DNA of 32,281 nt from Bacteroidales bacterium UBA1192 (GTDB lineage: Bacteria; Bacteroidota; Bacteroidia; Bacteroidales; Bacteroidaceae): contig DBYG01000082.1 in NCBI GenBank assembly GCA_002310175.1, positions 1-32,281 of the forward strand, read 5' to 3'. Below are positions 1 to 6,780 of the stretch, piece after piece. Position 1 is the first letter of the stretch. Each line of letters starts with the position of its first letter. The notes under the pieces are model-generated. The model did not search any database. It had not been told where the DNA came from and saw only the letters and a program-made list of their open reading frames with translations. Both the position numbers and the translations under genes were made by a program.

Positions 1-1607
1 TCAGCGGTAGAGCAAGCTACGCTTGGCACACTGGGTACGCACTTGGCTGCTGATGCACTTGGGAAATGCTCCTCAAATATTGAGCGGTAGTAGTACTCCT
101 CCTTGTTCATGGGGGTGTTGATGGGGAAACGCTCTGCTGCATTTGCCATCTGCTCATCAGTAACTGCGGCCGATGTTATCTCCTTGAGCGAGTCTATCCA
201 ACTGTACCCCACACCGTCACTGAACTGCTCTTTCTGGCGCCAGGCCACACTCTCCGGCAGCATATCGGCAAATGCCTCACGCACCACACGTTTCTCTATC
301 TCATGGCCGGGACACATCTTGGCAGCGGGGTTCATGCGCATGGCCACATCCAGAAACTCCTTGTCCAGGAACGGAACGCGGCCCTCAACGCCCCATGCTG
401 CCAGAGACTTGTTGGCACGCAGGCAGTCATAAAGGTGAAGTTTTGAGATCTTACGTACGGTCTCCTCATGGAATGCTTGCGCATCGGGAGCCTTATGGAA
501 ATAGAGGTAGCCTCCAAAGACCTCATCGGCCCCCTCGCCACTCAGTACCATCTTGATACCCATGCTGCGTATAACGCGTGCAAGAAGGTACATCGGGGTG
601 CTGGCACGCACCGTGGTAACATCGTATGTTTCAATAAAATAAATCACGTCTCTTAAAGCATCTAAACCCTCCTGGACCGTGTAGTTGATTTCATGGTGAA
701 CGGTTCCTATGTGCTCTGCCACCTCACGTGCCTTGGCCAGATCCGGAGCACCTTTCAGGCCCACTGCGAACGAGTGCAGACGCGGCCACCATGCCTCCTG
801 CTTATCATCGGTCTCAACGCGGCGGGCAGCGTTTTTCTTGGCTATGGCCGATATCACTGAACTGTCCAGACCGCCGGAGAGCAGCACTCCGTAAGGCACG
901 TCACACATCAGCTGGCGCTTTACTGCTGCCTCAAGGGCATCGTGCAACTCCTTTACATCGGCCTTGTTATCCTTAACAGCATCATACCTGAACCAGTCAC
1001 GGGTATACCAGCGCTCCACCAATCCAGAGCGGCTGCTCAGGAAATGTCCCGGAAGGAACGGCTCATACTCTGTACAGATTCCCTCCAACGCCTTGAGCTC
1101 ACTGGCCACACAGATATGTCCCTCCTTATCCTTACCTATATAAAGAGGTATAACTCCTATCGGGTCACGCGCCACCAGATACTCATCACGCTCTGCATCA
1201 TACAGAGCAAAGGCAAAAATGCCGTTCAGTCGCTCCAGCATGCGGATAAAGTCCTCCTGAGTGCCACCCGCACGTACAGCATCGCGGTACAGCGCCAGGA
1301 TAACCTCGCAGTCACTGCCGGTACTGAACGTGTATCGGCCTTCATATTCGCGGCGTATAGCCTGATGGTTGTATATCTCACCGTTAACGGCCAGCACCTG
1401 CAGACGGTCCTCACTGAAAAGGGGCTGACCGCCCGACTGGGGATCAACGATACTCAAGCGCTCATGAGCCAGTATAGCAGAGCCTCCGCACCATATTCCG
1501 CTCCAGTCCGGACCGCGGTGGCGAATCCTGCGGCTCATCTCAAGAGCCTGCTGACGTAACTGCTCCGACTGCTGCTTAATCCTGAAGATTGAAACTATTC
1601 CACACAT
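1..1607 (-). CDS. asnB: Asparagine synthetase B, glutamine-hydrolysing (3' end cut by window edge)
   Basis: Makes asparagine from aspartate, ATP and glutamine in the cytosol. The reading frame begins ATG-TGT (MCGIVSIFR), so Cys2 is the Ntn amidotransferase nucleophile once Met1 is removed. The N-terminal glutaminase half contains VNGEIYNH and STGSDCEVI. The C-terminal synthetase half carries the ATP pyrophosphatase loop LLSGGLDSS and the motif SGEGADEVFGGY. The last visible residues are VPSVACSTA, close to the usual AsnB C-terminus, so only about 20-25 residues should be missing beyond base 1. It is preceded by its own leader ORF and hairpin and shares that layout with the P-II and glmS units, which suggests control by Asn/Gln supply. 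Family assignment is very secure; the exact C-terminus is not visible. Confidence 0.97.
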   Translation of the reverse strand, partial: MCGIVSIFRIKQQSEQLRQQALEMSRRIRHRGPDWSGIWCGGSAILAHERLSIVDPQSGGQPLFSEDRLQVLAVNGEIYNHQAIRREYEGRYTFSTGSDCEVILALYRDAVRAGGTQEDFIRMLERLNGIFAFALYDAERDEYLVARDPIGVIPLYIGKDKEGHICVASELKALEGICTEYEPFLPGHFLSSRSGLVERWYTRDWFRYDAVKDNKADVKELHDALEAAVKRQLMCDVPYGVLLSGGLDSSVISAIAKKNAARRVETDDKQEAWWPRLHSFAVGLKGAPDLAKAREVAEHIGTVHHEINYTVQEGLDALRDVIYFIETYDVTTVRASTPMYLLARVIRSMGIKMVLSGEGADEVFGGYLYFHKAPDAQAFHEETVRKISKLHLYDCLRANKSLAAWGVEGRVPFLDKEFLDVAMRMNPAAKMCPGHEIEKRVVREAFADMLPESVAWRQKEQFSDGVGYSWIDSLKEITSAAVTDEQMANAAERFPINTPMNKEEYYYRSIFEEHFPSASAAKCVPSVPSVACSTA

Positions 1608-1682
1608 AGTATTTATTGTTTTGTTGTTCTTATCTCATTGTGTTCAAAATCCGCTTCACCTTTCCACCCAGGTGTATCAAAC

Positions 1683-1715
1683 AAAAAAAAGACTGATCAG
1701 ATTGACCAGTCTTTT
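1683..1715 (-). terminator. Intrinsic terminator / attenuator hairpin in the asnB leader
   Basis: Read on the minus strand, a 13-bp stem (AAAAGACTGGTCA with TGATCAGTCTTTT, one G-U pair) has a 3-nt loop and runs into eight Ts. It lies between the leader ORF stop and the asnB start, so it would end transcription before asnB. The 5' arm CUGGUC (1709-1704) can instead pair with GGCCAG near the end of the leader ORF (1765-1760), which would open the terminator. Confidence 0.85.
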
Positions 1716-1747
1716 ATGTTTTGTTCTTTATTATTTACCCTGAATGA

Positions 1748-1855
1748 TTAGCTTTCCCGCTGGCCAAAAGAAGTAACCATCCGAACCTGATTATTCTGGT
1801 TCTGATTCTGGTTATTCTGATTATTATTGGTTACAAAAACCAAACCTTTAGCCAT
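1748..1855 (-). CDS. Asn/Gln-rich leader peptide of asnB (35 aa)
   Basis: Short ORF starting ATG-GCT-AAA and ending TAA. After MAKGLVFVT it has 14 consecutive Asn or Gln residues (NNNQNNQNQNQNNQ), then VRMVTSFGQRES. It sits 24 bp after a strong promoter and 32 nt before a terminator hairpin, the classic layout of an attenuation leader peptide. Codon choice and peptide resemble the leader of the P-II gene: both share CAGAACCAGAATAATCAGG followed by TTC and GATGGTTA. The inferred role is for the translating ribosome to sense charged tRNA-Asn/tRNA-Gln; the peptide itself may have no other function. Translation is not proven by sequence alone. Confidence 0.82.
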   Translation of the reverse strand: MAKGLVFVTNNNQNNQNQNQNNQVRMVTSFGQRES

Positions 1856-1878
1856 AACTTGCTTCACTAATTTGGGTG

Positions 1879-1908
1879 CAAATATAAACACTATTTTCTA
1901 TCCGCCAA
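1879..1908 (-). promoter_or_regulatory. Bacteroidetes-type promoter of the asnB leader
   Basis: On the minus strand TTTG (TTG at 1908-1906) is followed after 19 bp by TATATTTG (1886-1879), matching the -33 TTG / -7 TAnnTTTG consensus of Bacteroidetes. The leader ORF starts 24 bp downstream. Confidence 0.8.
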
Positions 1909-2009
1909 ACAAAATCCTTATAAAAATATCATTTTGACGCAAATAATCTAATAATACCGATAAATAGTCAGAACTTATTCATTTTGCACATCAATTAGTC
2001 ATATTCATT

Positions 2010-2984
2010 TCAATATTTCCTGCGTAGCAGATTGCGGAGCGGAATCAGCAGTTTGGGCTTGAGCGTCTTGACATGACGGTTCAACTTGTCATCAGCAATG
2101 AACTTGAAAGGTATCAGGATTCCTGAATCATAGATATCCCCGAACTCATCGTTTATGCCGGTACCGAAATACTGCATTTTTGGCGATAAGTTCATATAGG
2201 AGTTAACCAAAGGCGGTATGCTTACTCCAAAATCCGACACGAAGGCTTTCAGGTTGCGATAATCCTCCTTGAATGTCAGCCCATTAAGTTTTTTCATATA
2301 TTTTATGGGACGTTTCACTCTGGCGGGTTTGACCAGTTTGACACGGCGCATCTTGGCGGCACCGAACCATTTGTTAAGGAACACCTGAATCATCTCGCGT
2401 GCAGGCGTGGGATACTGGCGGTATATGGTCATCTTGCCGAAGAAGTATTTCATGCGCCCCTTGTACATTACCATCAGTGCTCCCAGTCCGTCAAACAGGT
2501 TGTCAAGAGCAAATATGCTTTTGGATCCTCCCTTGGAGCTTTGGTAATCGACGGCCACAAAAGAACGTCCCAGTTCAATTGTATGCTCCAGATAGCTGTT
2601 GATGAACTTCTTTGAGAATCGGAACATATGCGATGACGTGAGTATAGGCTGTCCGTATTTATCATAGACTATATCATCACAGAGCACATAACGGTATCCG
2701 CCAATGATCCGTTCAGCCTCCGGATCCCAAAGGACCAGCTGCTTGTAACCGTAAGCGGGATCGGTATCAAACTTGTCTATGTCAAGTTCACGGCCGGTGC
2801 CACCGCCTCCCGCGCGGAAAGCCTCCTCGCGCAGACGACCTATCTCGCGGATAACATCCGGAGCATTGTGGTTGTCCACCACATATATCTCGTTTCCTCC
2901 GTGATTGGTAGTACGCAAAAACTTGTCTTTGGTTAGCTGCGACTTGAGCACTTCCGTACTGACGGGATCAATTATCCTTTTCAT
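2010..2984 (-). CDS. glsB: GlsB-like N-acyltransferase (GNAT/hemolysin-like), glycine lipid synthesis
   Basis: About 324 residues if translation begins at MKRIIDPVSTEV; an upstream in-frame ATG at 3056 would lie inside the preceding gene. The internal start gives an ATGA overlap with the stop of glsA, the usual sign of translational coupling, so I prefer it. The N-terminal two thirds look like the OlsB/GNAT-type acyl-ACP-dependent N-acyltransferases: EIYVVDNHNAPDVIREIGRL, REEAFRAGGGG, and a region ending GRSFVAVDYQ. In Bacteroides, GlsB adds a 3-hydroxy fatty acid to glycine to make commendamide, the precursor of glycine lipids, with GlsA completing the molecule. Pairing with a PlsC-family gene supports this. 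Residual doubt: related proteins make ornithine or other amino-acid lipids. Confidence 0.8.
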   Translation of the reverse strand: MKRIIDPVSTEVLKSQLTKDKFLRTTNHGGNEIYVVDNHNAPDVIREIGRLREEAFRAGGGGTGRELDIDKFDTDPAYGYKQLVLWDPEAERIIGGYRYVLCDDIVYDKYGQPILTSSHMFRFSKKFINSYLEHTIELGRSFVAVDYQSSKGGSKSIFALDNLFDGLGALMVMYKGRMKYFFGKMTIYRQYPTPAREMIQVFLNKWFGAAKMRRVKLVKPARVKRPIKYMKKLNGLTFKEDYRNLKAFVSDFGVSIPPLVNSYMNLSPKMQYFGTGINDEFGDIYDSGILIPFKFIADDKLNRHVKTLKPKLLIPLRNLLRRKY

Positions 2985-3757
2985 AGCGAATACGTTATAT
3001 TTTTTATTTGTTCTACCTGACTTTTTATATCTACGTCTCTGCCAAATGAACTCCATGGTATTGGCTGCCCTATGACTATCCGGTAAGTCTTTCCTTGTGA
3101 ACGGTACAGTTCATCGGGCAGGAAAATCATTGCCAGCGGAAACTTCAGTTTAAGGATCTGCTGGATTCGTCCCATCCTGTAGAACCGCCTGGAATTGGTG
3201 CCGTAGAAATGAATGGGAATGATATCCCTGTGTGTCTCGATGCTCTTGGTCAGGAATGTCTTACTCCAGCGGCGGTCTGCAATCACACCATGGTTCCGGC
3301 GTGAGACCTGCCCAGCAGGAAAATCCAGGATATGGGTGTTCCCGCTGTAAGCATTGTCAATGCCATGTTTGAGTGTGCGGCTCTGCATACCGATCTTGTT
3401 TACAGGCACTATCATCGGCCTCAATCCGTCTATATTAGTCAGGAAATCATTGCCAAGCAGCATCACATCTCCTTTCTTACCGATGACCAATAAAAGCGCA
3501 AGCCCGTCGGCACCGCCCAGTGGATGATTTGAAACATAGGTGTATGGTCCGCCACTGGGTATTTCTCCCTCTACCTGTAATTTTATACCCAGGTAATCTA
3601 TAGCTTTGTCGCAGAATTCCGTTCCGGTGTATCCTTTCTCAAAGAAACGGTTCAGGAAATCCTCATGGAAGAGGCGTCTTAGATACCACAGCAAAAGCCT
3701 CGGCACCCTGCCTTTTCCGTAACGTCTCTCCAGCATTGACTTTACATCAAGTTTCAT
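2981..3757 (-). CDS. glsA: GlsA-like O-acyltransferase (PlsC family), glycine lipid synthesis
   Basis: Lysophospholipid-acyltransferase-like protein of about 258 residues. The catalytic block is VSNHPLGGADGLALL, an HX5D variant of the PlsC HX4D motif seen in Bacteroidetes members of this group. A second conserved region follows at DFPAGQVSRR, and later IPIHFYGTNSRRFYR. There is no signal peptide, so a cytosolic or membrane-associated enzyme is expected. The frame extends upstream to a GTG at 3778, but I place the start at the ATG for MKLDVKSML, preceded by GGGG. It overlaps glsB by 4 bp. In Bacteroides this protein O-acylates the N-acylglycine made by GlsB. Substrate assignment is by neighbourhood and family. 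Confidence 0.78.
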   Translation of the reverse strand: MKLDVKSMLERRYGKGRVPRLLLWYLRRLFHEDFLNRFFEKGYTGTEFCDKAIDYLGIKLQVEGEIPSGGPYTYVSNHPLGGADGLALLLVIGKKGDVMLLGNDFLTNIDGLRPMIVPVNKIGMQSRTLKHGIDNAYSGNTHILDFPAGQVSRRNHGVIADRRWSKTFLTKSIETHRDIIPIHFYGTNSRRFYRMGRIQQILKLKFPLAMIFLPDELYRSQGKTYRIVIGQPIPWSSFGRDVDIKSQVEQIKNITYSL

Positions 3758-3843
3758 ATAGCCCCAATATTTCAGCACGAAGGTAAGAATGGCAATCCAC
3801 TATTCCAATCAGAAAGGTTTTTAAGGAAAATATTACCACAAAC

Positions 3844-3882
3844 AAAAAGGCGCGCAGAATTTGATTCTTCTGCCACGCCTTT
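3844..3882 (-). terminator. Intrinsic terminator after the Amt-linked barrel gene
   Basis: On the minus strand AAAGGCGTGGCAGAA pairs with TTCTGCGCGCCTTT (one bulge) and is followed by a short T run. It lies 31 bp after the stop of the barrel gene and separates the nitrogen operon from glsA-glsB. Confidence 0.75.
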
Positions 3883-3912
3883 AAGCCGGACATTACCGAA
3901 TGAATGCTCTTT

Positions 3913-4605
3913 TCAGAACGATATGCCCACAGTAAGATAACTCATCTCTGAACACGGGTTAACTGTCAGTCCGGCCGATAAAGGCAAACTGAAACTCTCT
4001 GTTATCTCAAGTTCTTTTGAAGCAGTCAGTGATATGTTGGTTACCGCAAAGCCATCGGTTCCATAGAACGGACTCTCAAATGGGACAAAGCCCAATGCTG
4101 CAGTCCAGTCCGCCCCGCCCAGGCTGAAGGGAGCAGCCAGTTCACAATAGGAGCTGAAAGCACTGCATCCATCGGCCTTTAGGTCATTGCCTGCAAAGTT
4201 TGTATACCAGTTTATTGATGCAAACCCCAAGTCATAACCTGCAAATGCCTCAAACACATGGTTTGTGCTTTCCTTTGCATACTTGAAATAACGTCCGTAA
4301 GGCTCCGGTCCGGCATTGAACCAATAATCGGTAACTCCAACGCTCAATCCGGCAACACTGTAACTGAGAGTGATATCAAACTCTTTTGTATCGGTCCAGT
4401 TGACTATTCCGGTGCTACCCCAGAATGTCAGGTCAAAACCGGCTGCACTTACGCCAAGTGTGGGTTGTATGGCAGCCTCACCAAGATCACATCCACGCCA
4501 TATATATCGGCTTACGATATCAGCGCCAACTGTTGTTTCAATCTCTGCGTGCAACGGGCAGACCGTTGCTGTCAATGTCATTGCTATTAAGAAATATCTT
4601 TTCAT
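3913..4605 (-). CDS. Small outer-membrane beta-barrel protein downstream of amt
   Basis: 230 residues with a signal peptide (MKRYFLIAMTLTATVCPLHA, cleavage near HA-EI). The mature part consists of alternating hydrophobic/polar strands (for example DITLSYSVAGLSVGVTDYWF) and ends in a C-terminal Phe (YLTVGISF), as barrel proteins do. I recognise it only as an uncharacterised Bacteroidetes porin-like family. The early motif VGADIVSRYIWRG resembles TorF-type putative porins. It follows amt in the same direction after a 169-bp gap that holds a long inverted repeat. The context suggests a link with ammonium or nitrogen uptake across the outer membrane; this is inference and no substrate can be read from the sequence. 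Confidence 0.72.
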   Translation of the reverse strand: MKRYFLIAMTLTATVCPLHAEIETTVGADIVSRYIWRGCDLGEAAIQPTLGVSAAGFDLTFWGSTGIVNWTDTKEFDITLSYSVAGLSVGVTDYWFNAGPEPYGRYFKYAKESTNHVFEAFAGYDLGFASINWYTNFAGNDLKADGCSAFSSYCELAAPFSLGGADWTAALGFVPFESPFYGTDGFAVTNISLTASKELEITESFSLPLSAGLTVNPCSEMSYLTVGISF

Positions 4606-4641
4606 AGTGATATAATGCTTATTATGATTATTGTTGTAAAT

Positions 4642-4767
4642 AATTGAAAGCCGGCCGCAATGGACAGGGATCAGTTCTCCCCAATCATTATGGACATAGT
4701 AAAGATTTTAAATACGAATCAAATACAGGTTGAACAAATCCCGTATCCCGCGATCCGGCTTTCAATT
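4642..4767. repeat. 13-bp perfect inverted repeat framing the amt-barrel intergenic region
   Basis: AATTGAAAGCCGG at 4642-4654 is the exact reverse complement of CCGGCTTTCAATT at 4755-4767, separated by 100 bp. In the transcript from amt this would form a long-range stem just after the amt stop codon, with the barrel gene's start 36 bp beyond. It may be an mRNA-processing or stability element or the ends of a small RNA; no T-run follows, so it is not a standard terminator. Confidence 0.6.
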
Positions 4768-4774
4768 AAAGGAA

Positions 4775-6022
4775 TCAGATGTTGTAGGCGGTTTCGCCGT
4801 GCTCGTAGATATCCAGGCCCTCCTCCTCTACTCTGGGCTCAACGCGGATTCCATGAACTTTCTTGAGGATTACGAATGTAAGCAGGCCAAGACCGAACGA
4901 CCATGCACATGTTACAAGCGAACCAAGAGCCTCAACACCCAGGAAGTGCCAGCCGCCACCATAGAACAGGCCGCCGTCAACGGCAAACATACCGGTCATG
5001 AGTGTACCCAGGATACCGCATACTCCGTGAACCGATACAGCACCAACGGGATCATCAATCTTGCAGACCTTATCTATCAGGGCAACTGAACCAACCATTG
5101 CAACACCGCATACAGCACCAATGATTGCTGCACCGCCTATTGATACCAGGTCGCAACCGGCTGTGATACCTACCAGACCTGCCAGGATGCCGTTGCATAC
5201 CAGTGAGAGTGAAGGCTTGCCATATACCAGCCATGTAAGGAACAGCACTGAAAGTCCGCCTGTAGCTGCCGCCATGTTTGTTGTGCACATTACGTGTGAG
5301 ATGGCGATTGCGTTCTCAGCACCCTCGGCAGCCAGCTGTGAACCGGGGTTGAAACCAAACCAACCGAACCAGAGCAGAAATACACCCAGAGCACCGAATG
5401 TCAGGTTGTGACCGGGGATAGCGCGTGATTCGCCGGTCTTTGAATACTTACCGATACGGGGGCCGAGTACCATGGCACCTGCAAGAGCAATCACACCACC
5501 GCAAGAGTGAACAACGGTAGAACCGGCAAAATCATGGAAACCAAGCTCTGAGAGCCAGCCGCCACCCCATGTCCAGTGGCCTTCAATAGGATAGATAATC
5601 ACCGAGATGATGATTGAGATAAGAACGTACATGGAGAACTTGGTTCTCTCTGCCATACCGCCCGATACTATAGTAGCGGCAGTGGCGCAGAATACGGTCT
5701 GAAATATCAGAGTGCACTCGGCAGGAACGTTTGAGTCACCAATGAACGACCAGTCAAACAGATGCAGACCGCCTATGAATCCGTTGTTTGCTCCGTGCAT
5801 CAGGCCGAATCCTATCATCCAGAAAAGGAATGATCCCACCATGAAATCCACAAAGTTTTTCATAAGTATGTTGGCGGTGTTCTTGGAGCGGGTAAAACCA
5901 GCCTCCACCAGCGCGAAACCGGGCTGCATAAAGAACACCAGCATTGCTGCTATCAATACCCAGACCGTATCCAGTCCGCTAATTCCACTCCCGCTTACAG
6001 TTGTAATAATGTCGTCTTCCAT
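4775..6022 (-). CDS. amtB: Ammonium channel/transporter Amt
   Basis: 415 residues, inner-membrane Amt/Rh family with about 11 membrane segments. The twin pore histidines are at about residues 172 (AGSTVVHSCGG) and 332 (VSVHGVCGILGTL). The signature LLWFGWFGFNPGS is present at about 217-229. The conserved cytosolic tail has EEEGLDIYEHGETAYNI, the part contacted by P-II proteins. There is no cleaved signal peptide, unlike proteobacterial AmtB. It begins 26 bp after the P-II gene stop, so the two are co-transcribed, the usual sensor-channel pair. Expression should follow the Asn/Gln leader upstream of P-II. Confidence 0.96.
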   Translation of the reverse strand: MEDDIITTVSGSGISGLDTVWVLIAAMLVFFMQPGFALVEAGFTRSKNTANILMKNFVDFMVGSFLFWMIGFGLMHGANNGFIGGLHLFDWSFIGDSNVPAECTLIFQTVFCATAATIVSGGMAERTKFSMYVLISIIISVIIYPIEGHWTWGGGWLSELGFHDFAGSTVVHSCGGVIALAGAMVLGPRIGKYSKTGESRAIPGHNLTFGALGVFLLWFGWFGFNPGSQLAAEGAENAIAISHVMCTTNMAAATGGLSVLFLTWLVYGKPSLSLVCNGILAGLVGITAGCDLVSIGGAAIIGAVCGVAMVGSVALIDKVCKIDDPVGAVSVHGVCGILGTLMTGMFAVDGGLFYGGGWHFLGVEALGSLVTCAWSFGLGLLTFVILKKVHGIRVEPRVEEEGLDIYEHGETAYNI

Positions 6023-6048
6023 AATTGTAATGATTTAATTGTTTCCAC

Positions 6049-6396
6049 TCATTTCTTGTCTCTCAATACGGTATCGCCATGTTCTCCGGTACGGATTGAC
6101 CATGTGTCATCAACAGGACTCACAAATATGCGTCCGTCGCCCACCTGACCTGTACGAGCCGCACCCATTATGGCATCAATGGCAGGCTGTACAAACTGGT
6201 CACGACATATAATGGTTATCTCAATGCGCGATATGATATCAGTGCTGTACATCACGCCACGGTATATACGGTCCTGACGGGCCTGGCCGATGGCATGAAC
6301 CTCTGCGTAAGAGAACCAGTTGATGTCGGCCTCAAAAAGAGCCTCCTTCACATCTTCAAACCGGGTTTTCCGGATGATTGCTTCAATCTTTTTCAT
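6049..6396 (-). CDS. glnK: P-II nitrogen regulatory protein (GlnK/GlnB family)
   Basis: 115 residues beginning MKKIEAIIRKTRFEDVKEAL, the typical P-II start. The T-loop region has IYRGVMYSTD with a Tyr at residue 50, equivalent to the uridylylated Tyr51 of enterobacterial P-II, although the usual Glu before it is Met. The stretch preceding it (HAIGQARQDR) lacks the common GHTEL motif. The C-terminal signature TGQVGDGRIFVSPVDDTWSI then RTGEHGD is intact. It binds ATP/ADP/2-oxoglutarate in related proteins and gates the adjacent Amt channel. It is the first gene after an Asn/Gln-rich leader ORF and terminator. Whether Tyr50 is modified in this organism cannot be told from sequence. Confidence 0.94.
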   Translation of the reverse strand: MKKIEAIIRKTRFEDVKEALFEADINWFSYAEVHAIGQARQDRIYRGVMYSTDIISRIEITIICRDQFVQPAIDAIMGAARTGQVGDGRIFVSPVDDTWSIRTGEHGDTVLRDKK

Positions 6397-6446
6397 TTGT
6401 GTTTTGTTTTGAGGTTAATTATTGTGTTTTGATGCATCGTAAAAAC

Positions 6447-6478
6447 AAAAAAGGCCGGTCTCAATAAGACCAGCCTTT
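6447..6478 (-). terminator. Intrinsic terminator / attenuator hairpin in the glnK-amt leader
   Basis: On the minus strand AAAGGCTGGTCT pairs fully with AGACCGGCCTTT (12 bp including a G-U pair, loop TATTG), followed by a T run. It lies between the leader ORF and glnK. Its 5' arm GGCUGGUC (6475-6468) can pair over eight bases, with two G-U pairs, to GACCGGUC in the leader ORF (6523-6516), giving an antiterminator. Confidence 0.87.
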
Positions 6479-6505
6479 ATTTATTCCTTATTAATAATAC
6501 AACAG

Positions 6506-6625
6506 TTACATACCTGACCGGTCAAAAGGTATAACCATCGGAACCTGATTATTCTGGTTCTGATTATTCTGCTGCTGATTATTATTGTTCAGCACAGCGG
6601 TTATATTCTTAAGTCCGATAAACAT
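6506..6625 (-). CDS. Asn/Gln-rich leader peptide of glnK-amt (39 aa)
   Basis: ORF from ATG-TTT-ATC to TAA. After MFIGLKNITAVL come 15 consecutive Asn/Gln residues (NNNNQQQNNQNQNNQ), then VPMVIPFDRSGM. It starts 31 bp after a TAnnTTTG box and stops 27 nt before a terminator hairpin. The end of the Asn/Gln run and the following VPMV codons are nearly identical in DNA to the asnB leader. The inferred role is attenuation sensing of Asn/Gln tRNA charging for ammonium uptake genes. Translation is inferred, not shown. Confidence 0.83.
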   Translation of the reverse strand: MFIGLKNITAVLNNNNQQQNNQNQNNQVPMVIPFDRSGM

Positions 6626-6655
6626 AAACTGCTATCTCTTGTTCAATTTCTGCCG

Positions 6656-6663
6656 CAAAGATA
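6656..6663 (-). promoter_or_regulatory. -7 promoter box of the glnK leader
   Basis: Minus-strand TATCTTTG fits the Bacteroidetes -7 consensus TAnnTTTG. A TTTTTG lies upstream (TTG at 6690-6688) but with a 24-bp spacer, longer than the usual 19-21, so the -33 element is uncertain. Confidence 0.6.
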
Positions 6664-6780
6664 ATCACAATTTTGATATATTGTTCACAAAAAGCGAAAA
6701 AATTTTACCATTTTCCATCAAATTTCCAAAATTCTCAACATTTAGAAACTACAACTCGCAAATTCGCAGCATTTTGCAAA

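Noticed and set aside
1748..1855. Simple AAT/CAG microsatellite without coding meaning
   Set aside because: The run is in frame in an ATG-to-TAA ORF, recurs at two other glutamine-related operons with the same spacing to a hairpin, and has a conserved non-repeat tail.
2985..3056. Upstream ATG of the glsB frame (24 extra residues)
   Set aside because: It would overlap glsA by 76 bp and add a basic stretch (WQRRRYKKSGRTNKK); the ATGA overlap start is better placed.
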